Shown here in pieces: positions 1-7,585 of a stretch of 23,535 bases of DNA. Position 1 is the first letter of the stretch; every line of letters starts with the position of its first letter. The notes below the pieces were generated by a model. That model was not told where the DNA came from, made no database searches, and was given only the letters and a program-made list of their open reading frames with translations. The position numbers and the translations under genes are program-made. Source of the stretch: an uncultured bacterium (GTDB taxonomy: Bacteria > Patescibacteriota > Patescibacteriia > Patescibacteriales > Patescibacteriaceae); contig CALMNI010000061.1 in NCBI GenBank assembly GCA_937868555.1, positions 1 to 23,535 on the forward strand, written 5' to 3'.

Positions 1-891
1 AGCTGATACTCTATCCATACTTAGTTTATTATTAATATAATTTTGATTTTTTGTTTTCATGCAGGTAGCCGCTTTTTTCAAAGCAGCGATGGCGCCAGGG
101 CACGCTCCTTGCCCGGATTGATCAAGAATACCAAGGCCGTTGACATCATTAGGGACATTGACCCATTCCGATTCTTTACACGCTTTTCCCGGGGGGGCTG
201 ATTCGGGAGGATTGCCGTGGTTAGCGTCGGCATCTTCTTGTTCTGCTAATTCTTCTCGTTGGATGTGGCTAACTCCAATTGGTTTTAGAATAATGAGATT
301 TGGATTTAAGAGAAAAAGAATAGTATACGAGCAAAGGGCTAGGGTCACACCAGTTATAGCTGCTTTAATAAAAGTATTGCCATGATTAATCTGTTCGTGA
401 TTTCCTCCTGCAGTTATACGAATGACGCCTCCGACCATCATGATAATTACCGAAAGAACGCCCAGAATGATGATGCTATAATTGTAAATTGCTTTAATAT
501 AGTCGGCGAGCCAAGGAGTGCCGCAATTAGGGCTATCTTCGCTGCATATCACTGGGGTAAAGCCTTTGAAGCCAGGTATTGAAACGCTGAGCTTGGGCAT
601 GACCGGTTCAGCGGCCGGCTGCACGGCATCTTTTCTTAAATATTTGGGAATGCAGGTATTATTTTTTGTATCAGCGGTTGAGCTTTCATCAAAAAAAACG
701 CTTCTATTGGAAGCTTTATTCTTGTCGCAAGCGTCGCGGGTAAGCGTCATGTAGACTGTTTGTATTGAGTCATTTTTCAGCGTCGTCATGACCTTGCAGC
801 ATCCTAGTATTTCTTCCGCAGAAATAGATTTCCCCGCAAAAAACAAGAATAGTAAACAAACAGAAATAAGATATCGTCGAGCGGCAATCAT
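1..891 (-). CDS. T4SS-pilin-like membrane protein with Cys-rich ectodomain (partial, runs off left edge)
   Basis: Translating the minus strand from the ATG at 891-889 gives 297 codons with no stop, so the gene continues outside the window. Seen: an N-terminal signal peptide or helix (about 5-25); a Cys-containing segment (CC at 31-32, C55, C80, C116, C123); 'LSVSIPGFKGF' at 101-111, resembling the linker before the membrane part of CPR pilin-like proteins; helix 1 (about 134-160) ending in 'ITAGGNHEQ'; helix 2 (about 174-204); then a hydrophilic Cys-containing tail (C238, C264, C277). The two-helix 'GGxxxxTAGGN' core matches what I know of TrbC/VirB2-like T4SS pilins (T4SS_pilin type). It starts 2 nt after the stop of the upstream paralogue, so translation is probably coupled. 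The role as a pilin or inner-membrane subunit of a T4SS-like machine is inferred. The long ectodomains are larger than in classical VirB2. Confidence 0.8.
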   Translation of the reverse strand, partial: MIAARRYLISVCLLFLFFAGKSISAEEILGCCKVMTTLKNDSIQTVYMTLTRDACDKNKASNRSVFFDESSTADTKNNTCIPKYLRKDAVQPAAEPVMPKLSVSIPGFKGFTPVICSEDSPNCGTPWLADYIKAIYNYSIIILGVLSVIIMMVGGVIRITAGGNHEQINHGNTFIKAAITGVTLALCSYTILFLLNPNLIILKPIGVSHIQREELAEQEDADANHGNPPESAPPGKACKESEWVNVPNDVNGLGILDQSGQGACPGAIAALKKAATCMKTKNQNYINNKLSMDRVSA

Positions 892-893
892 AC

Positions 894-2000
894 TTATTGG
901 GTATCTTTAGGTTTTAATTTCGCCTTGCATTCAGTGGGAGTTGAACAAACTAATTTTCCCGAACAAGCGGGAACGGCTTGGCAGCTGAGCCCGTTATTAT
1001 ATTTTGCTTTTACATCATCTTTTATAAAATTTATTACGGGGAAAAAGCTCCATAGGGCAGAAGTAGCATTGGATTTACAGTCCGTTTCATTCATTTTTTC
1101 CACGCAAAACTCACTGCCGCCCCATGGCCATCTAAAAAGCGCAATTTGGGTTCCTATATCAATAGAGCAGCAGCCTCGGGTTGCCTTGCATTCCTCGCCG
1201 GCAGCAACCCAGCCATCGGAAATAAGGCGAGTGCAGTCAACAGACTTATAGCCTTTGTCATTGACTTGTTCGGCTTGGATTTTATTGCAGTTATCAAAGG
1301 TCATTTCTTCAGCTGTGAATTTTCCATCCTGGCTTTGTTTCAAGGCGCAGACAGTATCTAGCCCCACGTGTTTAACGGGTGTAACTCCTGTTATTTTGAA
1401 ATTCGTTAGGTTCGTATTTACAGTTGAAAGTATCATAAAAGCTCCAAAAGCAATACACATTCCAGCCAAGCTGCCGCCTATAGTTTTTTTTGCGGTAGAA
1501 ATTTGCTCGTGATTTCCGGCGGCAGTAAGCCATAGAATTCCTCCTACCATGACGCTGATAACAGCGATGATACCTATAATACCGGTTGCGTATTTCATGA
1601 TTGCGACAATGTAGTTTGCCAGCGCTGAAGTGCTTTCTTCAACTTTTACTGGTGTACCGGCAACATATTTTGAGTCGGGGATTGAAACGGAAGGCGTAAA
1701 ATAAATAGGAGCGCCCAGATCACGAGGTTCTATGACAGGCTTTGGTTCACATTTATTAGCAATAGCGGTTTTGTCTAGTTGAAAATCTCCCTTTATGCCG
1801 TGTCCTGTTTCTTCATAGATAGCGTCGCATTTTTTTTGAGTTAAAGAAGCAGAGGTTTTTTCTCCGGTATTTTGATTGGTTTTAAGACAGCAACCGATTG
1901 GATCTCCCGCTGCAAAACTAAGAGGCGCAGCGAAGGCGCAGAAGCTTAGGAATATAAGGATATTCGTAGTAAGAAAGAAAAATATTTTTTTTGATTCCAT
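894..2000 (-). CDS. T4SS-pilin-like membrane protein with two Cys-rich ectodomains
   Basis: 368 residues. Seen: a signal peptide (about 5-31, ending 'SFAAG'); a Cys-containing N-terminal module with CC at 37-38, C58 and C84; a linker 'PSVSIPDSKYV'; helix 1 (about 131-158) with 'MVGGILWLTAAGNHEQ'; helix 2 (about 174-195); and a C-terminal domain of about 170 residues with many cysteines, including another CC pair ('RGCCSID'). The helix pair and the G-N-H-E-Q turn match the partial gene downstream, so the two are tandem paralogues. The family resembles TrbC/VirB2-like T4SS pilins of CPR bacteria. Classical VirB2 pilins are about 100 residues, so most of this protein is extra ectodomain. It begins 1 nt after the stop of the DsbA-like gene, with no Shine-Dalgarno sequence, which suggests one operon and coupled translation. 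Exact function unknown. Confidence 0.8.
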   Translation of the reverse strand: MESKKIFFFLTTNILIFLSFCAFAAPLSFAAGDPIGCCLKTNQNTGEKTSASLTQKKCDAIYEETGHGIKGDFQLDKTAIANKCEPKPVIEPRDLGAPIYFTPSVSIPDSKYVAGTPVKVEESTSALANYIVAIMKYATGIIGIIAVISVMVGGILWLTAAGNHEQISTAKKTIGGSLAGMCIAFGAFMILSTVNTNLTNFKITGVTPVKHVGLDTVCALKQSQDGKFTAEEMTFDNCNKIQAEQVNDKGYKSVDCTRLISDGWVAAGEECKATRGCCSIDIGTQIALFRWPWGGSEFCVEKMNETDCKSNATSALWSFFPVINFIKDDVKAKYNNGLSCQAVPACSGKLVCSTPTECKAKLKPKDTQ

Positions 2001-2001
2001 A

Positions 2002-2727
2002 TTATTTCAGGAACTCTTGAATGATTTGTTCTAAAGTATCGGACGAAATAGCTCCTTCGACTTTTTGGCCGTTAAAAAACCAGGTCGGAGTTCCTTTAAC
2101 GCCCAGTGTTTCCGAATCAACGAAATTTTGACGGATTTGTGGAATGTATTTTTTGCTATCGAAACATTTCTGAAATTGCTCATTGTAAATACCCAGCTGT
2201 TGAGCCAAGACGGCAATTTGGTTTTTATCGCTACCAAAGGTATCAGATTGGTTTTGGAAGAGCTTGTCATGCATTTCCCAAAATTTCCCCTGTTCACCAG
2301 CGCAATAGGCTCCTGTAGCTAGGGGCAGAGAATAGGTATGCCCGGGCCAATCTCGGAAAATAATTTTTACCTTATCGTTATATTTCAAGCCCATTTCCCT
2401 AATTCCAGGAAATGAAGCTTTGCAAAAGGGGCAGGCAAAATCAGAAAACTGTACTATTGTCAGGACTGGTTCTTTAGAACCGAGAAAATAGTTATTAGTA
2501 CCCTCCGTTAATATTTTTTGAGCATTCGTATATTCAGTCGTTGCTGGCGCAGAAGTTCCTTGAAGGCTGTAATCTCCTTGTTTAATTCGGTCACTGCGCG
2601 AGAAAATGCTCATCACGAAACTAACTACCAATAGTGCTAAAATAAGCGCGAATGGAGAGATGACAGCTGTTAGAATAATATTTCGGATTCTATGTCCCGA
2701 GTGAATCCGAGTTGGTTGTTCATGCAT
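2002..2727 (-). CDS. membrane-anchored DsbA-like thiol:disulfide oxidoreductase
   Basis: 241 residues. Seen: one N-terminal membrane helix (about 18-41) preceded by basic residues; a thioredoxin fold with the redox site CPFC at 99-102 in 'FSDFACPFCKASFPGI'; a second Cys pair at C142 and C188; and the cis-proline loop 'KGTPTWFFNG' (P214). These match the DsbA/BdbD-like Thioredoxin_4 family, which introduces disulfide bonds into exported proteins outside the membrane. The two genes behind it in the same operon encode Cys-rich exported proteins that are likely substrates, as is the giant Cys-rich protein at 7586-15769; both points are inference. No DsbB/VKOR partner is visible in the window. The ATG at 2727 lacks a Shine-Dalgarno sequence, and a second ATG at 2723 is out of frame. 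An extended -10 promoter lies just upstream on the minus strand. Confidence 0.9.
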   Translation of the reverse strand: MHEQPTRIHSGHRIRNIILTAVISPFALILALLVVSFVMSIFSRSDRIKQGDYSLQGTSAPATTEYTNAQKILTEGTNNYFLGSKEPVLTIVQFSDFACPFCKASFPGIREMGLKYNDKVKIIFRDWPGHTYSLPLATGAYCAGEQGKFWEMHDKLFQNQSDTFGSDKNQIAVLAQQLGIYNEQFQKCFDSKKYIPQIRQNFVDSETLGVKGTPTWFFNGQKVEGAISSDTLEQIIQEFLK

Positions 2728-2728
2728 A

Positions 2729-2757
2729 TTGATAAGAGAGGTGGACTACCTTATAAT
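2729..2757 (+). promoter_or_regulatory. sigma70-type promoter for xth
   Basis: TTGATA (2729-2734), 17 nt, TATAAT (2752-2757): five of six and six of six matches at optimal spacing. The predicted start near 2764 leaves a leader of about 84 nt before xth at 2848. The -35 box lies 2 nt from the divergent dsbA-like start codon, and the -10 overlaps the opposite-strand -10 in the palindrome 2751-2762. Confidence 0.6.
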
Positions 2758-2764
2758 TATAACA
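2756..2764 (-). promoter_or_regulatory. extended -10 promoter element for the dsbA-like/pilin operon
   Basis: Read on the minus strand, the sequence is TGT followed by TATAAT, a full extended -10 (TGnTATAAT). The hexamer at the -35 position with 17-nt spacing is TTATAA, only 3 of 6 matches, as is common for extended -10 promoters. The predicted start near 2749 gives a leader of about 22 nt before the ATG at 2727. Confidence 0.5.
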
Positions 2765-2847
2765 CATACTTACTAAGGTTATAAGGCTAAAAAGCTGTAT
2801 AGCAAAAACTTTTTTAAACCTCATGACCAAACATTTTTTTAATTTTT

Positions 2848-3609
2848 ATGAAAATTCTTTCCTGGAACGTAAACGGAATTCGTGCCTGCGTGCGTAACGG
2901 TTTTGTTGATTTTTTAAAAAAAGAAAAACCTGATTTGCTAGGCATCCAGGAAATAAAAATTGACCATGCAAGCCGGCTTAAAGCCGAGTTCGATTTTAAA
3001 GGATATGAAGAAGCATGGAATCCGGCCAAGCGTCCGGGGTATAGCGGAACAGCCGTTTTTTCTAAGGACACGCCGCTTTCTATCCAAGAGGGCATAGGAA
3101 TTAAAGAGTTTGATGACGAGGGACGTATCCTGACATTCGAAGCGGCAAAGTTTTTTTTCGTAAATATCTATTTTCCGAATTCGCAGCCAACGTTGGCGCG
3201 GCTCGATTATAAGGTTCGTTTTAATGCCGCTCTTTTGGCATATGCGAAAAAGCTGGAAAAGAAAAAACCGGTTATCATGTGCGGCGATTTTAATGTTGCC
3301 CATGAAGAAATTGACTTGGCTCGCCCCAAAGAAAATGAGGGTGAGGCTGGTTTTACCAAAGAAGAACGTTTAGGAGCGGACAACTTTATTAGTGCTGGCT
3401 TTGTTGATACCTTTCGAGCACTTAATCCTAAAAAAATCCAGTATTCATGGTGGTCCTATCGGGGGGGCGCGCGTTCCCGGAATGTCGGTTGGCGCATTGA
3501 CTATTTCATGGTTTCGGCTAAGATAAGCAAGAACGTCAAGAAAGCGTTTATTCTAGATAAAATTTCTGGATCGGACCATTGTCCGGTTGGGATAGAGATT
3601 GATATATAA
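2848..3609 (+). CDS. xth: exodeoxyribonuclease III (AP endonuclease)
   Basis: 253 residues, the usual length of the ExoIII/xth family (about 250-270). This enzyme cleaves DNA at abasic sites and removes nucleotides from 3' ends in base-excision repair. Visible family residues: N7 in 'SWNVNGIRA', the metal-binding E35 in 'GIQEIK', Y108 in 'NIYFPN', D147 and N149 in 'GDFNVAH', D218 in 'GWRIDYF', and D243/H244 in the C-terminal 'GSDHCPV'. All expected catalytic positions are present, so it should be active. The start 'MKILSWNVNG' is the canonical N-terminus, although no Shine-Dalgarno sequence precedes it. It is transcribed divergently from the dsbA-like operon, and leuS follows after 59 nt that contain a REP-like palindrome. 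Confidence 0.96.
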   Translation: MKILSWNVNGIRACVRNGFVDFLKKEKPDLLGIQEIKIDHASRLKAEFDFKGYEEAWNPAKRPGYSGTAVFSKDTPLSIQEGIGIKEFDDEGRILTFEAAKFFFVNIYFPNSQPTLARLDYKVRFNAALLAYAKKLEKKKPVIMCGDFNVAHEEIDLARPKENEGEAGFTKEERLGADNFISAGFVDTFRALNPKKIQYSWWSYRGGARSRNVGWRIDYFMVSAKISKNVKKAFILDKISGSDHCPVGIEIDI

Positions 3610-3634
3610 TATATCAGTGAATAACCTTACCTGG

Positions 3635-3655
3635 GTCCCGGCTCAAGGCCGGGAT
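3635..3655. repeat. REP-like GC-rich palindrome between xth and leuS
   Basis: CCCGGC (3637-3642) pairs with GCCGGG (3648-3653) around a 5-nt loop, extended by T-A and G-T pairs. It stands out as GC-rich in an AT-rich intergenic stretch and has the look of dispersed palindromic elements whose translation reads 'HPGLEPG'. No U-tract follows, so it is not an obvious intrinsic terminator. It could still stabilise the xth 3' end. Confidence 0.55.
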
Positions 3656-3668
3656 GATATACGCATTT

Positions 3669-5960
3669 ATGACTTACAATCACAAAGACATTGAAGAAAA
3701 ATGGCAGGAGACTTGGAAAAAAAATAATTTGTATCATACTCGTGAAAACGCAGATGCAGAGAAATTTTACGTGCTTGATATGTTTCCATACCCTTCGGGG
3801 CAGGGTTTGCATGTGGGCCATCCCAAAGGTTATATCGCTACTGATATAATTGCCCGTAAAAAAATGATGGAAGGCAAGAACGTCCTTCACCCTATGGGTT
3901 GGGATGCTTTCGGGCTACCTGCGGAAAATTACGCCATTGCTAATAAAATCCATCCGGAAATTGCGGTTGCTCAAAATATTATACGTTTTAAAGCACAGCT
4001 AGAAAAAATTGGCTGCACCTATGACTGGGAGCGGGAGATTAATACAACCGATCCTTCTTATTACAAATGGACTCAATGGGCCTTTTTAAAAATGTTCGAA
4101 AGGGGGTTGGCGTATGAATCTTTCGAACCCATTAATTGGTGCCCCTCTTGCCAGACTGGCTTGGCTAACGAAGATCTGGAGGATGGCCGCTGTGAACGTT
4201 GCGGTTCTACTATAGAAAAAAAGCCTTTACGGCAATGGGTGCTGCGAATTACTGATTATGCTGAGCGCTTGTTGTCCGACTTAGATGATTTAGAGTGGCC
4301 GGAAGCAATCAAGGAATCTCAGCGCCATTGGATAGGGAAAAGCGAAGGCGCTGAAGTCGATTTCGTAATCATTGGCAGTAAAGAAAAAATTACTGTCTTT
4401 ACAACTCGTCCGGAAACGATTATGGGCGTTACCTATATCGTTGTTGCGCCAGAATCGCCTTTGCTTGAGTCTTTACAGGAAAGCTTAGAAAATAAAGAGG
4501 AAGTAAGGCGATATATAGAGGCTGTAAAAAATAAATCGGAAATTGAACGAACTGCTCTTGGCAAGGAAAAAAGCGGCGTACCCTTGCGCGGTATTTTTGC
4601 CCTGCACCCTATAACCAAAGAAAAACTCCCCGTATGGATAGCTGATTATGTGTTGGTAGACTATGGCACGGGTGCTGTAATGGCTGTTCCGGCCGGAGAT
4701 GAGCGGGATGCCGATTTTGCAGCCATATATAATTTGCCGGTCAGGCCCATGGATGATCCGGGTACAACTGAAATAGGCCGCCGGGTAACAAAATATAAAT
4801 TGCGTGATTGGGTTTTTTCTCGCCAGCGTTATTGGGGAGAACCCATCCCTCTCATTCATTGTCCTCAGTGCGGCGTTGTGCCCGTGCCTGAAAAAGAACT
4901 ACCCTTGCGTTTGCCCGCTGTTGAATCTTATGCTCCTTCTGGTACTGGCGAATCGCCCCTAGCGATTATAGAAGATTGGGTTAACGTTGAGTGTCCCCGC
5001 TGCGGTACTTTGGGAAAACGAGAAACTAATACCATGCCGCAATGGGCGGGTTCAAGCTGGTATTATCTTCGCTATATTGATTCGATGAATAATTCGGAAT
5101 TAGTTGGAAAAGATAAGGAGGTGTATTGGTCACCGGTTGATTTGTATATTGGCGGAGCCGAGCATGCAACCCGGCATCTTATCTATGCGCGTTTTTGGCA
5201 TAAATTTTTGTATGATATTGGTACTGTTTCAAGGAAAGAACCTTTTGCTCGATATTCAAGCCTCGGTTTAATAATGGGGGAGGACGGTCGAAAAATGAGC
5301 AAGCGCTGGGGCAATATTGTCAATCCTGATGAAATGATTGCCTCGTACGGAGCCGATGCCCTACGCTTGTACGAAATGTTTATTGGCCCTTTTACCCAAG
5401 CGGCAAGCTTCAAGGAAAGTGGCGTTGCCGGGGCGGAAGGATTTTTGCGGCGAGTATGGTTATTGCAAGAAAAAATAGGCGCTCAGGAAAGTAAGGAATG
5501 TCATTCCATACTGCATCGCACCATTAAAAAGGTGGGGGATGATATTGATAGCCTGCGCTTTAATACGGCGGTGTCGAGCCTAATGATTCTTGCCAATGCT
5601 TTTGCGGCTGAAGATTCTATCTATGAAGAAAGCTTTGAGATTCTGCTCCGTCTTCTTGCGCCTTTCGCGCCGCATATTACAGAAGAATTATGGCATAGGG
5701 ATGGCCGGCACACCGATTCAATTTTTAACGCGGCGTGGCCGATATACCGCGAGGATCTTTTGCAATCGGAGATGATTACCATTGCTGTACAGATAAACGG
5801 CAAACTACGCGATAGCTTGGAAATGAACGCGTCTGCAAGCGAAGAAGAAGTGAAAAAATTAGCCTTAGAAAGCGAAAGAGTAAAACCGTGGTTGGAGCAT
5901 AAAGAAATCAAGAAAATTATCATTGTCCCGGGTAAATTGGTTAGCATCGTTGTGCAGTAA
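3669..5960 (+). CDS. leuS: leucyl-tRNA synthetase, with shortened CP1 editing domain
   Basis: 763 residues from the ATG at 3669. An upstream in-frame ATG at 3654 lies on the edge of the palindrome and would add MIYAF; 'MTYNHKDIEEKW' is the family N-terminus. The enzyme charges tRNA-Leu in the cytoplasm. Seen: class I HIGH motif as HVGH (48-51); zinc-ribbon cysteines C158/C161/C175/C178; editing domain start 'TTRPETIMG' (245-253); 'GTGAVMAVPAGDERD' (333-347); 'LRDWVFSRQRYWG' (378-390); a second set C398/C401/C442/C445; KMSK at 542-545; and the C-terminal domain ending 'IIVPGKLVSIVV'. It is shorter than typical bacterial LeuRS (about 800-870). The end of the CP1 editing domain is cut by roughly 40 residues and no leucine-specific insertion precedes KMSK. 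In the editing motif the usual His of 'HDxRD' is Gly. Its stop is 4 nt before rsmA. Confidence 0.96.
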   Translation: MTYNHKDIEEKWQETWKKNNLYHTRENADAEKFYVLDMFPYPSGQGLHVGHPKGYIATDIIARKKMMEGKNVLHPMGWDAFGLPAENYAIANKIHPEIAVAQNIIRFKAQLEKIGCTYDWEREINTTDPSYYKWTQWAFLKMFERGLAYESFEPINWCPSCQTGLANEDLEDGRCERCGSTIEKKPLRQWVLRITDYAERLLSDLDDLEWPEAIKESQRHWIGKSEGAEVDFVIIGSKEKITVFTTRPETIMGVTYIVVAPESPLLESLQESLENKEEVRRYIEAVKNKSEIERTALGKEKSGVPLRGIFALHPITKEKLPVWIADYVLVDYGTGAVMAVPAGDERDADFAAIYNLPVRPMDDPGTTEIGRRVTKYKLRDWVFSRQRYWGEPIPLIHCPQCGVVPVPEKELPLRLPAVESYAPSGTGESPLAIIEDWVNVECPRCGTLGKRETNTMPQWAGSSWYYLRYIDSMNNSELVGKDKEVYWSPVDLYIGGAEHATRHLIYARFWHKFLYDIGTVSRKEPFARYSSLGLIMGEDGRKMSKRWGNIVNPDEMIASYGADALRLYEMFIGPFTQAASFKESGVAGAEGFLRRVWLLQEKIGAQESKECHSILHRTIKKVGDDIDSLRFNTAVSSLMILANAFAAEDSIYEESFEILLRLLAPFAPHITEELWHRDGRHTDSIFNAAWPIYREDLLQSEMITIAVQINGKLRDSLEMNASASEEEVKKLALESERVKPWLEHKEIKKIIIVPGKLVSIVVQ

Positions 5961-5964
5961 TTCC

Positions 5965-6837
5965 ATGGCATTATTAGAAACCACTAAAGCGTTGTGCGAA
6001 CGATTTCATATCAAGCCATCTCGATCCAAGGGGCAGAACTTTTTAGTTGATGAAGGAGCGTATGAAGCGATGATAGAGGCCGCACACTTGCAAGGGGATG
6101 AGGTTGTCTTGGAGGTGGGTCCGGGGTTGGGATTTCTTACTGAGCGAATCGCCCATCGAACACAAAAAGTGTTCGCCGTTGAACTGGACGATGCGCTTGC
6201 CCCAGTTTTGAAACGCCGCCTCAAAGAAGAAAATATTTCTAATGTTGAAATTTACAATGAAGATATTCTGAACTTTAGGGGCGAGTGGGCCAAGGCTCTT
6301 GCGCTTATTCCTTCGTTCATTGTTGTGGCTAACTTGCCGTACAATATCAGCTCTTTATTTTTGCGAAAATTTTTGTCCGGAAATGAAGGAGGTATCTTGC
6401 CCGAGCGGCTTGCATTAATGTTGCAGAAAGAAGTAGCTGAGCGCTTAGTTGCTGCGCCGGGTGCTTTGAGCATTTTAGGTGTCTCCGCTCAATTCTACAT
6501 GAACGTGAAAATTAAAGCTTTTGTGCCGGCGAATAGTTTTTGGCCCGCACCTAAAGTTGGAAGTGCCGTAGTTGCGTTACAACGCAATTATATATATGTA
6601 GAGAGATTAAAGAATTTAGGAGTAGAAGAAAAAATATTTTTTCGATTAGTTAAGATCGGTTTCAGCGCCCGACGGAAAATGCTTAAAGCAAACCTTGCCG
6701 GCGGCTTAAAAATTCCTTTGCCAGAAATTCTAGAAGCCTTTACTGAGGCCGGCATATCTCCTACCGCGCGTGCGCAAGAATTAAGTCTTGAAGAATGGAT
6801 AAAACTCGTTGCGATTTTAGGGGGAAAGATGGTATAA
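5965..6837 (+). CDS. rsmA: 16S rRNA (adenine1518-N6/1519-N6) dimethyltransferase
   Basis: 290 residues from the ATG at 5965. A longer in-frame start at 5923 would overlap leuS and adds a non-family extension. RsmA/KsgA uses S-adenosylmethionine to dimethylate two adjacent adenines near the 3' end of 16S rRNA, a late step in small-subunit assembly. Seen: the N-terminal 'SKGQNFLVD' (21-29); SAM motif I 'VLEVGPGLGFLT' (48-59); the acidic end of strand 2 'VELDD' (72-76); the catalytic motif NLPY (123-126) in 'VVANLPYNISS'; and 'FWPAPKVGSAVV' (192-203). The small C-terminal helical domain ends 'ELSLEEWIKLV'. All catalytic motifs are intact and the length is normal. It is probably co-transcribed with leuS. 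A promoter for the next gene appears to lie in its last 30 nt. Confidence 0.95.
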   Translation: MALLETTKALCERFHIKPSRSKGQNFLVDEGAYEAMIEAAHLQGDEVVLEVGPGLGFLTERIAHRTQKVFAVELDDALAPVLKRRLKEENISNVEIYNEDILNFRGEWAKALALIPSFIVVANLPYNISSLFLRKFLSGNEGGILPERLALMLQKEVAERLVAAPGALSILGVSAQFYMNVKIKAFVPANSFWPAPKVGSAVVALQRNYIYVERLKNLGVEEKIFFRLVKIGFSARRKMLKANLAGGLKIPLPEILEAFTEAGISPTARAQELSLEEWIKLVAILGGKMV

Positions 6838-6838
6838 T
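6809..6838 (+). promoter_or_regulatory. putative promoter at the 3' end of rsmA
   Basis: TTGCGA (6809-6814), 18 nt, TATAAT (6833-6838): four of six and six of six matches. The -10 overlaps the rsmA stop codon (the next TAA is adjacent). It would start RNA near 6845, about 44 nt before the gene at 6889, and would give the two envelope genes their own transcription unit. Part of the match lies in coding sequence, so chance is possible. Confidence 0.42.
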
Positions 6839-6888
6839 AATTGTTAAGAAACAGTACCGGCATTAGTCCGGAGAAAAATTCTTAATTT

Positions 6889-7581
6889 ATGTCATTTTTC
6901 GAACGCTTAGCTACTTCGCTCGGCCTTGATGATTTTGATAAGCGCCATAAAATAGGCTTGGCGTTTTTGTTTGTCGCTCTTATTTCAATAACGAGCTTGT
7001 GGATAATACAGTTGCGGCGAAATATTAGCGGTCCCTTGTACGGTCCTATCACGGGTGCTAACTCAGTCCTTCCGAATACTAATACTCAAGAACAAGGCAA
7101 TGACGCGGTATTGAAAACTAAGGATACGGATGGCGATGGTCTGACTGATTGGGATGAACTTAATTTATATAAAACATCTCCGTATCTTAATGATACTGAT
7201 AGCGACGGTTTTTCTGATAAAGCTGAAATTGACAGCGCCAATGATCCCAATTGTCCTAAGGGGCAGGAATGCGCAGACCTTTCGTCTCAGTCAAGCGGGG
7301 ATGCTGATCCTTTTCAAAACTCGGCATTGCTAAACGATCTGAATGCATCAGCAAGTGCTTCGTCGGGAACGCAAAGTCCCGCGACCGTAAGCCCTACTTC
7401 CGCTCCGGCGACTGGGGGACTTACTGAGGAAGAAAAAAATGCTTTACGGCAGCTCGTTGGTAATAGCAATGACCCCTCGGTTTTGCGCCAATTATTAATC
7501 CAAGCCGGCCAGCCCGCAGACCAAGTTAACAAGATAAGCGATGCTGAACTGCAGGCGACATTACAAAGCCTTTTGAAATAA
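6889..7581 (+). CDS. membrane-anchored protein with thrombospondin type 3-like calcium loops
   Basis: 230 residues, not assigned to a named gene. Seen: a cytoplasmic N-terminus of about 21 residues; one membrane helix (about 22-42); two acidic EF-hand/dockerin/TSP3-like loops, 'DTDGDGLTDWDE' (79-90) and 'NDTDSDGFSDKAE' (101-113), which have the D-x-D-x-D-G pattern of calcium binding; two cysteines (C121, C128) just after them; a Ser/Ala/Thr/Pro-rich low-complexity linker (about 132-176); and a C-terminal helical segment (about 178-230). The extracellular side should bind calcium and present or tether something at the cell surface. It ends 4 nt before the giant Cys-rich protein, so the two are very likely co-transcribed and may form a pair. 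No Shine-Dalgarno sequence at useful distance; GGAG lies 15 nt away. Confidence 0.75.
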   Translation: MSFFERLATSLGLDDFDKRHKIGLAFLFVALISITSLWIIQLRRNISGPLYGPITGANSVLPNTNTQEQGNDAVLKTKDTDGDGLTDWDELNLYKTSPYLNDTDSDGFSDKAEIDSANDPNCPKGQECADLSSQSSGDADPFQNSALLNDLNASASASSGTQSPATVSPTSAPATGGLTEEEKNALRQLVGNSNDPSVLRQLLIQAGQPADQVNKISDAELQATLQSLLK

Positions 7582-7585
7582 TTTT

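Noticed and set aside
140..754. Three small plus-strand ORFs at the left end (81, 66 and 78 codons).
   Set aside because: The minus strand carries one uninterrupted 297-codon frame with a signal peptide, paired cysteines and the GNHEQ helix pair across this whole stretch. The plus-strand frames have no recognisable features.
3635..3655. Palindrome considered as the xth terminator.
   Set aside because: No T-run follows the stem and leuS begins 14 nt later, so a REP-like repeat is the better description.
3627..3890. Minus-strand ORF of 87 codons ending in 'HPGLEPGPR'.
   Set aside because: It overlaps the conserved N-terminus of leuS, and its end is the translated REP-like palindrome, a common source of false genes.
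5923..5964. Upstream extension of rsmA overlapping leuS.
   Set aside because: The added 14 residues are a frame-shadow of the leuS C-terminus. The ATG at 5965 gives the normal RsmA N-terminus.
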